A DNA stretch of 35,343 nt from an uncultured Ruminococcus sp. Its GTDB lineage: Bacteria > Bacillota > Clostridia > Oscillospirales > Ruminococcaceae. This document shows positions 16,978-25,899 of this stretch, piece by piece; the first letter of the stretch is position 1, and every line of letters begins with the position of its first letter. A program made the position numbers and the translations under genes. The stretch lies in NCBI GenBank assembly GCA_910577575.1, contig CAJTOG010000012.1, positions 1 to 35,343 on the forward strand. Reading direction: 5' to 3'. The notes beneath the pieces were generated by a model. That model was not told where the DNA came from and did not search any database. It saw nothing but the letters and a program-made list of their open reading frames with translations.

Positions 16978-17006
16978 TTGACTTTTTTCGCAAATCCTGT
17001 TAAAAT
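16978..17006 (+). promoter_or_regulatory. Promoter of the pseudokinase gene
   Basis: TTGACT (16978-16983) and TAAAAT (17001-17006), spacer 17 bp, giving a leader of about 60 nt. Confidence 0.75.
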
Positions 17007-17070
17007 TATTATTGAATGCTATTAATATAATTATAAGTTTTCAACTATCAATTAAAAAGGGGGATTTGAT

Positions 17071-19137
17071 TTGGGAGAACGTAGGTTCTGTTACAGATGT
17101 ATGGAAAAATATGATATGGAGCAGCATATATGTCCCCATTGCGGATACGATGACAATTCTCCGCATAATCCTATGTACATTACACCGGGTACTGTTTTGC
17201 ATGACAGGTATATGGTAGGTATTCTTATAAGCTATAACGGCGAGGGTGCAACATATATCGCTCATGATATTTCGACGGACTGCAAAGTACTGCTTCGTGA
17301 ATATATGCCCATAAATTTCTGTACAAGAGTTAAAAACAAGGCAACTATCAGCGTAAATTATAATAATCTTGCGAAATACAAGGCTTTTATGGCTGAATAT
17401 ACTGAGCTTAACAAGTCGCTTGCAAGACTCAGGAATAATTCAAATATTAATCCTGTTCTTGATATGTTTGCCGAAAATAATACTACATATACTGTTTTTG
17501 AGTATATCAACGGTGAAAAAATGCTTGATTTTCTCAAGGATAATGCAGGAGAACTGAGCTGGGAGCAGGTTTCAAAGCTGTTTCCTCCCTTATTTACTAC
17601 TATCGGTATTCTTCATAATACTGGTATTATTCACCGTGCTATCAGTCCTGATACAATCTATATCACAGAAAAGGGTGAACTGAAACTTTCAGGATTCTGC
17701 GTTTCAGCAGTAAGAACGGCCGATGCAGGACTTGAATATGAGCTTTTCAAAGGATATGCTGCTCCGGAACAGTATTCAGCAAGCAGTTCAAGCCGTCAGG
17801 GGTCATGGACTGATGTTTATGGTGTCTGTGCGTTGCTTTATCGTGCCCTTACAGGCTGTATGCCTATTGATTCACAGAGCCGTGTAAAAAATGATGACCT
17901 CTGTGAACCGGCAATGCTGAATAAAAATATTCCTCCTCATGTTTCAAAGGTAATAATGGATGGCATGAATCTTTCCGGAAAGGACCGTATTCAGACCATT
18001 ACTGAGCTTGTTACAAGGCTTTTTGAACAGCCTACAACAGTTAAGTCTGTTGTTTCAAAAGAGCAGCGGCATATTGAGAATACTGCTCCTCATGAACGCA
18101 CTATGAATTATCGTCAGCCGGTTCAGCAGGAACAATATTATCAGCCACCACCGCCACCTCCGAATTATTATCAATCAGAAAACAATAATGATTATGACAA
18201 TTATCATTATGAAAAGGTAAGTACGGTTGACAGGTTAAAAATTCCTGTTATTATAGGTATTCTTCTTTTGGCAATACTCCTGATTATATCAGTTTTTCTT
18301 ATGAAGATTTTTGTTCCTTCATCAGAAGAATCATCTTCTTCAAGAAGGTCTTCGTCTTCACTTTCTGGAAATATAGTTACTGATGAACAGCAGGGGTCAT
18401 TAGATTCGGAAGAAAATCTTGATACTGAAGTGCCTAATTTTGTTGACAGTTTTTATTCTTATGTTTCAGACAGGTATTCTGATTATTTCAAGTTTGAAGT
18501 TACTTATGAATATCATAATGATATTGAAGCCGATAAGATTATTGAACAGGATATTGAATCCGGCACAATGGTTGCACAGGGAAGCACTGTACATCTTGTT
18601 GTAAACAAAGGAAAAGAGGGCGGAGATATTCCCTCTTATGATGGACGTAGTGTCGCACAGTATGAAAACGACTTGAAAGAAGCTGGTATAGTTAACTATT
18701 CTCTTATACGTTCAGCCAATACATGGGGTTATCCTGATACGATAGTTCAGCTTCAGGTTGGCGGTACAGAAGTTAAGGCAGGAACTTATTTCAGTAACAA
18801 AGACGGTAAGAAGCTTCTTGTTTACTATATTCCGAAAGATGCAGATATTCAGGCTCCGCCGACTCAAGTAACTGATTATAAGCAGACAACTGCAACAAAT
18901 AATTCAGCAAATTCAACAACAAATGCAACAACTGCCGTAATAACAACGTCTGTACAAAAAACAGAGCCTCCTGTAACAAATCCGCCGGCAACAGACCCAC
19001 CTATAACAAATCCACCTGTAACAAATCCACCAGTGACAGACCCGCCACCAGTAATAACCGACCCGCCGCCGGTAATAACCGATCCGCCACCGGTAATAAC
19101 TGACCCACCGGAAAGCGGAGGAGTTCAGGAATGGTAA
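17071..19137 (+). CDS. Zinc-ribbon/kinase-fold/PASTA membrane protein, probable pseudokinase
   Basis: 688 residues, TTG start preceded by AAAGGGGG. Order: a zinc ribbon (CYRC and CPHC, residues 7-24); a PknB-like kinase fold (about 40-325); a Gln/Tyr/Pro-rich linker; one membrane helix (about 390-413); a Ser-rich stretch; PASTA-like domains (about 449-515 and 520-590); and a Thr/Pro tail with 21-bp DNA repeats. The Gly-rich loop (NGEGATY) is kept, but the ATP lysine is Arg76 in VLLREYMP, the HRD Asp is Ala190 and the loop Asn is Thr195 in HRAISPDT, and DFG reads SGF with Ser207. It should thus not phosphorylate normally. PASTA domains bind muropeptides or lipid II in active relatives, so a scaffolding or sensing role at the wall is inferred. 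Confidence 0.88.
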   Translation: MGERRFCYRCMEKYDMEQHICPHCGYDDNSPHNPMYITPGTVLHDRYMVGILISYNGEGATYIAHDISTDCKVLLREYMPINFCTRVKNKATISVNYNNLAKYKAFMAEYTELNKSLARLRNNSNINPVLDMFAENNTTYTVFEYINGEKMLDFLKDNAGELSWEQVSKLFPPLFTTIGILHNTGIIHRAISPDTIYITEKGELKLSGFCVSAVRTADAGLEYELFKGYAAPEQYSASSSSRQGSWTDVYGVCALLYRALTGCMPIDSQSRVKNDDLCEPAMLNKNIPPHVSKVIMDGMNLSGKDRIQTITELVTRLFEQPTTVKSVVSKEQRHIENTAPHERTMNYRQPVQQEQYYQPPPPPPNYYQSENNNDYDNYHYEKVSTVDRLKIPVIIGILLLAILLIISVFLMKIFVPSSEESSSSRRSSSSLSGNIVTDEQQGSLDSEENLDTEVPNFVDSFYSYVSDRYSDYFKFEVTYEYHNDIEADKIIEQDIESGTMVAQGSTVHLVVNKGKEGGDIPSYDGRSVAQYENDLKEAGIVNYSLIRSANTWGYPDTIVQLQVGGTEVKAGTYFSNKDGKKLLVYYIPKDADIQAPPTQVTDYKQTTATNNSANSTTNATTAVITTSVQKTEPPVTNPPATDPPITNPPVTNPPVTDPPPVITDPPPVITDPPPVITDPPESGGVQEW
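19039..19110 (+). repeat. Tandem 21-bp repeat encoding DPPPVIT
   Basis: Three consecutive 21-bp units (19039-19059, 19060-19080, 19081-19101) plus a 9-bp partial unit, with only third-position and one A/G difference between units. They encode the Pro-rich C-terminal tail of the pseudokinase, and unit number could vary by slippage. Confidence 0.9.
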
Positions 19138-19152
19138 ATAAATATTAATAAA

Positions 19153-19180
19153 AAATCTCCGGATTAAGTTCCGGAGATTT
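19153..19180. terminator. Bidirectional terminator between convergent genes
   Basis: AAATCTCCGGA (19153-19163) and TCCGGAGATTT (19170-19180) with a 6-nt loop. T-rich sequence follows on both strands; the minus-strand gene's stop is at 19184. Confidence 0.88.
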
Positions 19181-19183
19181 GTT

Positions 19184-19432
19184 TTATTTGTTCATATATT
19201 TTTCTTCCAGCCATTTTATCATTGCATCAAAGCCTTCTTGAGTGCGTTCAAAATTCTGTTCATATTCTATTTTTGCTTTCATTGAGCATATTTTTCCATG
19301 CCATGTCATAGCCCTAAGAGTTTTATCCGTAATTATCTTATAGGAAAAATCGTTTTTACTTCCTGAATAATCGTTACCGCTGTTGAAATAGTAGAATTTA
19401 GGAATTTCGAAAATTTCAGATACGCTTGGCAT
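19184..19432 (-). CDS. Conserved hypothetical protein
   Basis: 82-residue soluble protein. FYYFNSGNDYSGSKNDFSYKI, LRAMTWHGKICSM and a C-terminal helix with GFDAMIKWLEEKYMNK give it a folded-domain look, but I cannot assign a family. It starts 12 bp after the HAD gene on the same strand with AGGAG before the ATG, so it is likely translated from the same message. Confidence 0.75.
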   Translation of the reverse strand: MPSVSEIFEIPKFYYFNSGNDYSGSKNDFSYKIITDKTLRAMTWHGKICSMKAKIEYEQNFERTQEGFDAMIKWLEEKYMNK

Positions 19433-19444
19433 TATATATTCTCC

Positions 19445-20101
19445 TTATTTAAAAAAGTAAATTGATTTATCTAAGCTTTCGTAAACAGCACTTAACATTG
19501 GTATAATTTCATTATCCGGAGGAGTCATATCTGGAATCATAATTACATGACAGCCTGCTGAATATGCTGATTTTATACCATTAGGGGAGTCCTCGAAAGC
19601 AACACACTGATTGGGTAAAAAACAAAGTTTTTCCGCAGCAGTAAGATAAATATCAGGTTCGGGTTTTCCGTTTTCTATCATATCTCCGCAAATTACAGTA
19701 TCAAAGTAATTGAACAGATTAGTTTTACTGAGGTATACAATTGTTCTTTCACGCTGAGTTGCTGTAGCTACAGCAAGTTTGATATTATGGGATTTAAGGT
19801 AATCAAGCAGTTCCAAAACTCCTTTTTTTAATTCAATGCCATATTTTTCTATATGGGCATTGATAAGTTCTGTACGTCTTGCACGTATTTCTTCTGTAGG
19901 AAAACCTTCACCGAAAAAACTTTTGAGTTTCGGAATTGAATATTTTCTTGCGAGACTTCTTATAGCGAAAACGTGTTCGTCTTCCATTGTGTAACCAAAA
20001 TCTGCGGCAGCCTGTTTCCAGTATTTCAGATACAGTTTTTCGGTATCAATCAGCAGACCGTCCATGTCAAAAACTGCACCTTTGATTATTATATTATTCA
20101 T
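19445..20101 (-). CDS. HAD family hydrolase, beta-phosphoglucomutase/phosphatase-like
   Basis: 218 residues. The HAD nucleophile motif is FDMDGLLIDTE (Asp12 and Asp14), motif II is VATATQRER, and motifs III-IV are NGKPEPDIYLTAAEKL and CVAFEDSPNGIKSA. The helical cap after motif I puts it in subfamily I with beta-phosphoglucomutases and small sugar-phosphate phosphatases. The start has no clear ribosome site. Its position 83 bp after glgA on the same strand suggests sugar-phosphate metabolism, though the substrate is not determined by sequence. Confidence 0.88.
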   Translation of the reverse strand: MNNIIIKGAVFDMDGLLIDTEKLYLKYWKQAAADFGYTMEDEHVFAIRSLARKYSIPKLKSFFGEGFPTEEIRARRTELINAHIEKYGIELKKGVLELLDYLKSHNIKLAVATATQRERTIVYLSKTNLFNYFDTVICGDMIENGKPEPDIYLTAAEKLCFLPNQCVAFEDSPNGIKSAYSAGCHVIMIPDMTPPDNEIIPMLSAVYESLDKSIYFFK

Positions 20102-20184
20102 GTTTTAAATTTAAAAAGTTGTTTCAGTTTATTTATTAACAAATTTTTCTGATGAATTTCAGGCGGAAAATCTTCGTCATCAAT

Positions 20185-21639
20185 TCACCAGTTAATCATC
20201 CAGCTGTACATACCTTCATATTGAAGTGCGGAACTTCCCCATGAGAAATCTGTTTCCATTCCACGCTTGACCATAGCGTCCCATTCATTGCGATGGTCAT
20301 AATATACGCTCTTTGAATAATTGATAACTCCAAGCATTTCATCTGCATTATAGTTGGTGAATGAAAATCCTGTACCAGTGCCGTCAAATTCGTTGTAAGG
20401 TGTAACAGTATCTTTAAGACCGCCTGTTTCACGTACAATCGGGACTGTACCATAGCGGAGAGAGATAAGCTGAGTAAGTCCGCAAGGTTCAAACAGTGAA
20501 GGCATAAGCATAGCATCAGCAGCAGCATAAACCTTGTGAGCCAGCTGGTCGGAATAGAGAATATTTGCAGAGACACGCTCCGGATATTTCCACTGATAAT
20601 GTCTGAACATATCTTCATATCTCTGTTCACCTGTGCCAACAACAATAAACTGTGTATTCGGGTCACATATACGTTCCATAACGCAGTTTATCAGGTCGAG
20701 ACCCTTTTGGTCGGTAAGGCGTGAAATAATAGCAATCATATATTTATTCCGGTCAACAGGAAGCCCGAGTTCTTCTTGAAGCTTTTCTTTATTAACAGCC
20801 TTGTACTTTCTGAAGTTTTTGGAGCTGTATTCCTTGAAAATCTGTTTGTCGTCAGACGGATTGAAAACCTTATAGTCAATTCCGTTGACAATACCACGCA
20901 GGGAAGCACTTCTTGAACGGAGCAGACCGTCAAGCTGCTCGCCAAAGAACGGATATTTTATTTCTTCTGCATAGGTTTCGGAAACAGTTGTGATATAGTC
21001 GGCATATACAAGACCACCCTTAAGCATATTTGCGTCTTTCTTGAATTCAAGTTTGTCCGGAGTGAACATATATCCGGGAAGAGCAGTATTGTATTTAAAA
21101 GTATCAATATTCCATACGCCCTGAAATTTAAGGTTATGGATAGTCATGATTGATTTTGTTGAACTGTAGAACGGATTTGTTGCAAATGCTGAGTGCAGAA
21201 ATACAGGTATAAGGGAAGCCTGCCAATCGTGACAGTGAATAATATCGGGTCGGAAACCTATAACAGGCATAATTGCAAGAACTGCTTTGCAGAAGAAAGT
21301 GAAACGTTCAATATCCCACTTAAGGTCTGATGAATATGGGCTGTCGCATTTGAAATAAAATTCATTATCAACGAAATAGAACTTGATTCCATTGTATTCA
21401 TATTCCATTATTCCAACATGAACACCTTTTTCCCTTAGACCATAATCCATATAGAAATGGGTTACATATTTGAAATTATCTCTGTATTTTGCTGGAATGC
21501 AGGTGTAGTATGGCATGATAACTCTTACATCAAATTCGTTTTTGTTGATATACTGCGGAAGTGCACCTACAACATCAGCAAGTCCTCCTGTTTTAATGAA
21601 AGGAACACATTCCGAAGCAGCAAATAAAATGTTTTTCAT
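20185..21639 (-). CDS. glgA: Glycogen synthase (ADP-glucose, GT5)
   Basis: 484 residues, normal for bacterial GlgA, which extends alpha-1,4-glucan from ADP-glucose. The N-terminal motif KTGGLADVVGALP binds ADP-glucose. Also visible are IIHCHDWQASLIPVFLH, SRLTDQKGLDL in the second Rossmann half, and MLMPSLFEPCGLTQLISLRYGT with the conserved Glu of the E-x7-E motif. AAGGAG precedes the ATG. It lies apart from other glg genes here, behind a strong promoter with a palindrome at the predicted start of transcription, so it looks individually regulated. Confidence 0.95.
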   Translation of the reverse strand: MKNILFAASECVPFIKTGGLADVVGALPQYINKNEFDVRVIMPYYTCIPAKYRDNFKYVTHFYMDYGLREKGVHVGIMEYEYNGIKFYFVDNEFYFKCDSPYSSDLKWDIERFTFFCKAVLAIMPVIGFRPDIIHCHDWQASLIPVFLHSAFATNPFYSSTKSIMTIHNLKFQGVWNIDTFKYNTALPGYMFTPDKLEFKKDANMLKGGLVYADYITTVSETYAEEIKYPFFGEQLDGLLRSRSASLRGIVNGIDYKVFNPSDDKQIFKEYSSKNFRKYKAVNKEKLQEELGLPVDRNKYMIAIISRLTDQKGLDLINCVMERICDPNTQFIVVGTGEQRYEDMFRHYQWKYPERVSANILYSDQLAHKVYAAADAMLMPSLFEPCGLTQLISLRYGTVPIVRETGGLKDTVTPYNEFDGTGTGFSFTNYNADEMLGVINYSKSVYYDHRNEWDAMVKRGMETDFSWGSSALQYEGMYSWMINW

Positions 21640-21790
21640 AATTTTACTCCTTAAAATAGATTGTAGAAGAAGTCCGTTATCAGCATTCCAAAATAAAAGA
21701 ATATACTTTCGATTTTTCTGTATTTCCGGAAGGTAAAAACGAAATTATTTCAAAAATTTACTTTTATCTGGCTGAAAATAGCGGATAATT
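21640..21790 (-). other. Long 5' leader of glgA, no gene seen
   Basis: From the predicted start near 21811 to the ATG at 21639 the leader is about 170 nt, AT-rich. It holds one TTTCCGGAA palindrome (21723-21731) but no recognisable riboswitch. Confidence 0.5.
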
Positions 21791-21791
21791 T

Positions 21792-21813
21792 ATGCAAATT
21801 ATGAGATTTGCAT
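21792..21813. promoter_or_regulatory. Palindrome at the predicted glgA transcription start, candidate operator
   Basis: ATGCAAAT (21792-21799) and ATTTGCAT (21806-21813) form a perfect 8-bp dyad with a 6-bp centre, beginning 4 bp downstream of the glgA -10 box. That placement suits a repressor site; it would also form a hairpin at the RNA 5' end. Confidence 0.6.
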
Positions 21814-21817
21814 TTAT

Positions 21818-21846
21818 ATTATACACCAAAAATACAATTAAGTCAA
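21818..21846 (-). promoter_or_regulatory. Promoter of glgA
   Basis: On the minus strand TTGACT (21846-21841) and perfect TATAAT (21823-21818), spacer 17 bp. Confidence 0.85.
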
Positions 21847-21904
21847 TAGAAAAATATTAAAAATTAACAAAAATTTTATTTCTGAGAAAAAATAATGCAA
21901 GGTC

Positions 21905-21933
21905 TTTGCAAAAATAAAAAAATGTGGTATAAT
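21905..21933 (+). promoter_or_regulatory. Promoter of pcrA
   Basis: TTTGCA (21905-21910) and perfect TATAAT (21928-21933), spacer 17 bp, divergent from the glgA promoter. Confidence 0.7.
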
Positions 21934-21970
21934 ATATTTATTGAGGTTTGTTTTTTACATAAGAAGTTTG

Positions 21971-21993
21971 TTTCCGGAATGGTTTTCCGGAAA
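21971..21993 (+). promoter_or_regulatory. Hairpin in the pcrA leader
   Basis: TTTCCGGAA (21971-21979), 5-nt loop, TTCCGGAAA (21985-21993): a perfect 9-bp stem, 28 bp before the pcrA start, with each arm itself palindromic. No T-tract follows, so it is not a terminator. Confidence 0.55.
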
Positions 21994-22021
21994 TATGAAT
22001 TTGAGGTGGAGTAAATAATTT

Positions 22022-24382
22022 ATGGATAATAAGTCTTTTTATGAGGCGAAAAAAGCCGCACTGGAAAAATATTTCAGCCGTATGAATGAAATGCAGCAGA
22101 AAGCTGTTTTCAGTGTGAATGGTCCTGTACTCGTCCTTGCCGGTGCAGGAAGCGGAAAAACTACAGTTATTGTCAATCGTATTGCAAATCTTATCAAGTT
22201 TGGTAATGCTTATTATGGCAATTCATGTACGGCAAGTGGAAGTGATTTGAATTTTCTTGAAAATTATGCGGCAGGAAAAACAGATGATTCTGAAACTCTC
22301 AGGGATATTGTGGCTGTCAGTCCTGTAAGGCCCTGGAACATTCTTGCTATAACTTTTACAAATAAGGCAGCAGGAGAACTTAAAGAACGGCTTTCCAGTA
22401 TGCTCGGAGAGCAGGCAAACGATATAACAGCGGCAACATTCCATTCGGCCTGTGTGAGAATACTCAGAAGAGAAATTGAAAATATTGGATTCGGCAGTGA
22501 TTTTACAATTTATGATACAGACGACAGCCGCCGTATGATTAAAAGTGTAATGGCTGAACTTGATGTTTCAGAAAAGCAGTTTGTTCCAAGAAATGTGCTT
22601 GCGGAAATAAGCTCTGCAAAAGATAAGATGATTAGTCCTTCTGAAATGCTTTCTGATGCTGTGAACGATTATCGTAAAAAAATTATAGCAAGAATATATG
22701 CTCTTTATATGGAACGTATGCATATGGCAAATGCTCTTGATTTTGATGACATTCTTTGCAAAACAGTTGAATTGTTTGAAAAATTTCCCGATATTCTTGA
22801 AAAATATCAGAACCGATATAAATATATAATGGTTGATGAATATCAGGATACAAACCATGTTCAGTTCCGGCTTGTCTCACTTCTTTCGGAAAAACACAGG
22901 AATCTTTGCGTTGTTGGTGATGATGACCAGAGTATATACAGATTCAGGGGTGCGGATATAGGAAATATTTTAGGTTTTGAAGAACAGTTTACAGATGCAG
23001 TTGTTATACGCCTTGAACAGAATTATCGTTCAACCCAGACTATTCTTAAGGCAGCAAATGCTGTTATTTCAAATAATACTGGAAGAAAAGAGAAATCACT
23101 CTGGACAGCAGGCGAAAAGGGTGACAATGTTTTATGGTATAAGGCTGTCGATGAAAATGATGAAGCAAATTTTATTGTTAAAACAGTTAAGGAAGATTAT
23201 AAAAAATATGGATGTTACAGACGAAATGCAGTTCTTTATCGTATGAATGCACAGTCAAATATAGTTGAAAGAGCTTTGGTATCTGCTGGTATTCCTTACA
23301 GAGTTTATGGCGGTATGCGTTTTTATGACCGTAAGGAAATAAAAGATGTTACATCATATCTTGCGTTTATAAACAATCCATTTGATATGATACGTTTCAG
23401 ACGGATTATAAATGAACCGAAAAGAAGTATAGGGGAATCCACAATTTCTGTTATTGACGATATATGCCGTGACCTGAGAATATCTCCATATGATGCAATG
23501 AAGAATTGCGAACAGTATTCTCCCCTTGCAAAAAGAGTAACAGTTCTTAAAAATACAGCAAATATGTTTGAACAGCTTATCAGTCAGGTTGATGTTCTTC
23601 CTCTTGATGAACTTCTTGATTTGGTGCTTGATAAAACGGGTTATCTTGACTATCTTAAAACTTTTGACAATGCCGAATCAAGAATTGAAAATGTAAACGA
23701 GCTTAAAACATCGGTTATACAGTATATGAATACGGCTGAAAATCCGACTCTTAACGGATTTCTTGAAGAAATAGCCCTTTATACGGAAGCTGACAGTGAT
23801 GACGGAACTGATGACAAGGTTATACTTATGACTATTCATTCAGCTAAAGGACTTGAATTTGACAATGTTTTTGTTATAGGTCTTGAAGAAGGGATTTTCC
23901 CCAGTTCCCGTTCTGTTGATGATGAGGAAGAATTGGAGGAAGAACGCCGTCTTGCTTATGTTGCTGTAACACGTACAAAAAATCAGCTTTACATAATAAG
24001 TGCAGGAAGACGTATGATTTTCGGACAGACTCAGAGCAATGTAACTTCAAGATTCATACGTGAAATGGGAATGGAACTTATCAATAAAAAGGACAATGCC
24101 GCTGCACTTAAAACCGCTATTGCGGATATAGAAAATACAGAAGTTCAGTCACTCAGTCTTCAGCAGCAGCTTGCAAGAAATAAGCGTCAAATTTCTCCTG
24201 CTTCTGTATCTGAAAAAACTGTATATGAAATCGGAGAACGTGTTATGCATAAAATTTTCGGAGCAGGTACAGTATTGTCAGTAACACCTGTTTCAAATGA
24301 TTCAATGCTTGAAATTGCGTTTGATAAAGTCGGCACAAAAAGAATTATGGCAAATTTTGCAAAAATTACAAAACTTAGTTAG
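22022..24382 (+). CDS. pcrA: ATP-dependent DNA helicase PcrA/UvrD
   Basis: 786-residue superfamily 1A 3'-5' helicase for repair and rolling-circle replication. Walker A GAGSGKTT is at residues 41-48; motif Ia AITFTNKAAGELKER, motif II DEYQDTNHVQ, motif III VVGDDDQSIYRFRGAD, motif IV QNYRST, motif V TIHSAKGLEFDNVFVIGLEEG and motif VI AYVAVTRTK are all present. The C-terminus has the Tudor-like RNAP-binding segment IGERVMHKIFGAGTVLSV. An extra stretch of about 40 residues (about 60-105, Asn/Ser/Asp-rich) separates Walker A from motif Ia, longer than in B. subtilis PcrA. GAGGTGGAG precedes the ATG, though spacing is long. Confidence 0.95.
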   Translation: MDNKSFYEAKKAALEKYFSRMNEMQQKAVFSVNGPVLVLAGAGSGKTTVIVNRIANLIKFGNAYYGNSCTASGSDLNFLENYAAGKTDDSETLRDIVAVSPVRPWNILAITFTNKAAGELKERLSSMLGEQANDITAATFHSACVRILRREIENIGFGSDFTIYDTDDSRRMIKSVMAELDVSEKQFVPRNVLAEISSAKDKMISPSEMLSDAVNDYRKKIIARIYALYMERMHMANALDFDDILCKTVELFEKFPDILEKYQNRYKYIMVDEYQDTNHVQFRLVSLLSEKHRNLCVVGDDDQSIYRFRGADIGNILGFEEQFTDAVVIRLEQNYRSTQTILKAANAVISNNTGRKEKSLWTAGEKGDNVLWYKAVDENDEANFIVKTVKEDYKKYGCYRRNAVLYRMNAQSNIVERALVSAGIPYRVYGGMRFYDRKEIKDVTSYLAFINNPFDMIRFRRIINEPKRSIGESTISVIDDICRDLRISPYDAMKNCEQYSPLAKRVTVLKNTANMFEQLISQVDVLPLDELLDLVLDKTGYLDYLKTFDNAESRIENVNELKTSVIQYMNTAENPTLNGFLEEIALYTEADSDDGTDDKVILMTIHSAKGLEFDNVFVIGLEEGIFPSSRSVDDEEELEEERRLAYVAVTRTKNQLYIISAGRRMIFGQTQSNVTSRFIREMGMELINKKDNAAALKTAIADIENTEVQSLSLQQQLARNKRQISPASVSEKTVYEIGERVMHKIFGAGTVLSVTPVSNDSMLEIAFDKVGTKRIMANFAKITKLS

Positions 24383-24418
24383 TATTTTTGGATTTATAAA
24401 TAAAAAGGAGTTTTCTTT

Positions 24419-25843
24419 ATGAGAAAAACAAAGATTGTCTGTACTATCGGGCCTGCAACTGATGATGAAAATATCATGCGTGAGCTTATGCTTGCCGGTA
24501 TGAATGTTGCAAGATTCAATTTTTCACACGGCGACTATGAAACTCACGAAAAACGTCTGCGTCAGATTGAAAGACTGCGTAAGGAGCTTGATTTGCCGAT
24601 TGCAACTCTTCTTGATACAAAAGGACCTGAAATCCGTCTCGGAAGATTTGTGGATGATAAGCCAGTTGAAATTTATGACGGCGATATTTATACGCTTACT
24701 ACAGAAGATATTCCTTGTACTGATAAAATCGGAAGTATAAGTTTCAAGAAGCTTCCACGTGATGTGAGCATGGGAACAAGAATTTTAATAAATGACGGAG
24801 TTATAGAACTGCTTGCTGAAAAAGTTACTAAAACAGATATTGTCTGTCGCATTATTCATGGTGGTATTCTTTCAAATAATAAAGGAATAAACGTTCCCGG
24901 AGTAAAACTTTCAATGCCTTATCTCAGTCCGAAAGATATGGATGATTTGGAATTTGGTGCAAAAATGGGATTTGATTTTATTGCTGCAAGTTTTGTGCGT
25001 TCTGCGGCTGATATAAATTATCTTCGTAAATTTACCCAGAGCGTAGGATGGTTTGATGTTCGTATTATTGCAAAAATTGAAAACAGTGACGGCGTTGAAA
25101 ACATTGACGAAATTCTTGAAGCTGCTGACGGTATCATGATTGCACGCGGAGATATGGGCGTTGAGATACCTTTTGAACAGATTCCCGCTATCCAGAAAGC
25201 AATTATTCATAAGGGATATAATGCGGGAAAGCAGGTTGTTACTGCTACACAGATGCTTGAATCAATGATTACAAATCCACGCCCGACACGTGCTGAAATT
25301 ACTGACGTTGCAAATGCTATATATGATGGTACAAGTGCTATCATGCTTTCGGGTGAAACAGCGGCTGGGGCGTATCCTGTTGAAGCAGTAAAAACAATGG
25401 CTCTGATTGCTGAAACTACTGAAAATAATATTGACTATAAGGGTAGGTTTGCCAAAAGACGTTCCAGTCCGGAAGGAAGTATTGCCGAAGCTATTGCACA
25501 CGCTACCGTTACTACTGCCCATGACCTTGATGCAAGTGCTATTATTACAGTTTCATTAGGCGGACAGACAGCACGTCTTATCTCAAAATACCGTCCGAGC
25601 TGTCCTATTATAAGCTGTACTATGAGTGAAATTGTCTGTCGTCAGATGAATATGAGCTGGGGTGTTATACCTTATATAATTGATGAAAAAAACAGTACAG
25701 ATGAACTTTTTGCAGCAGCAGTAAATGAAGCTGAATCTCACCGCCTTGTTGAAGACGGAGACCTTGTTGCTATTACGGCAGGAGTTCCACTTGGTGTTTC
25801 CGGTACAACAAATCTTATGAAAGTTGAACGTATAGGAAAATAA
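24419..25843 (+). CDS. pyk: Pyruvate kinase
   Basis: 474 residues: the plain A, B and C domains without the C-terminal PEP-utiliser extension seen in Bacillus Pyk. Recognisable are KIVCTIGPA, NVARFNFSHG, LLDTKGPEIRLG, AKIENSDGVENIDEIL with the active-site Lys and Glu, GIMIARGDMGVEIP, VVTATQMLESMI and RAEITDVANAIYDGTSAIMLSGETAAG. It makes ATP and pyruvate from PEP and ADP in the last glycolytic step. AAGGAG precedes the ATG, 36 bp after pcrA, and no separate promoter was seen. Confidence 0.96.
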   Translation: MRKTKIVCTIGPATDDENIMRELMLAGMNVARFNFSHGDYETHEKRLRQIERLRKELDLPIATLLDTKGPEIRLGRFVDDKPVEIYDGDIYTLTTEDIPCTDKIGSISFKKLPRDVSMGTRILINDGVIELLAEKVTKTDIVCRIIHGGILSNNKGINVPGVKLSMPYLSPKDMDDLEFGAKMGFDFIAASFVRSAADINYLRKFTQSVGWFDVRIIAKIENSDGVENIDEILEAADGIMIARGDMGVEIPFEQIPAIQKAIIHKGYNAGKQVVTATQMLESMITNPRPTRAEITDVANAIYDGTSAIMLSGETAAGAYPVEAVKTMALIAETTENNIDYKGRFAKRRSSPEGSIAEAIAHATVTTAHDLDASAIITVSLGGQTARLISKYRPSCPIISCTMSEIVCRQMNMSWGVIPYIIDEKNSTDELFAAAVNEAESHRLVEDGDLVAITAGVPLGVSGTTNLMKVERIGK

Positions 25844-25856
25844 AAACTAATATAAA

Positions 25857-25895
25857 AAATATTGGTGTTACTTTATGTTGCACCAATATTTTTAT
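25857..25895. terminator. Bidirectional terminator between pyk and the sigma factor gene
   Basis: AAATATTGGTG (25857-25867) and CACCAATATTT (25881-25891) with a 13-nt loop; T-rich sequence follows on each strand. Confidence 0.85.
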
Positions 25896-25899
25896 CATA

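Noticed and set aside
19039..19110. Possible CRISPR-like array
   Set aside because: The 21-bp units are contiguous without spacers and encode a Pro-rich protein tail.
20196..20666. A 156-codon minus-strand frame overlapping the end of glgA
   Set aside because: Alternative frame of glgA with low-complexity Leu/Ser composition and no ribosome site.
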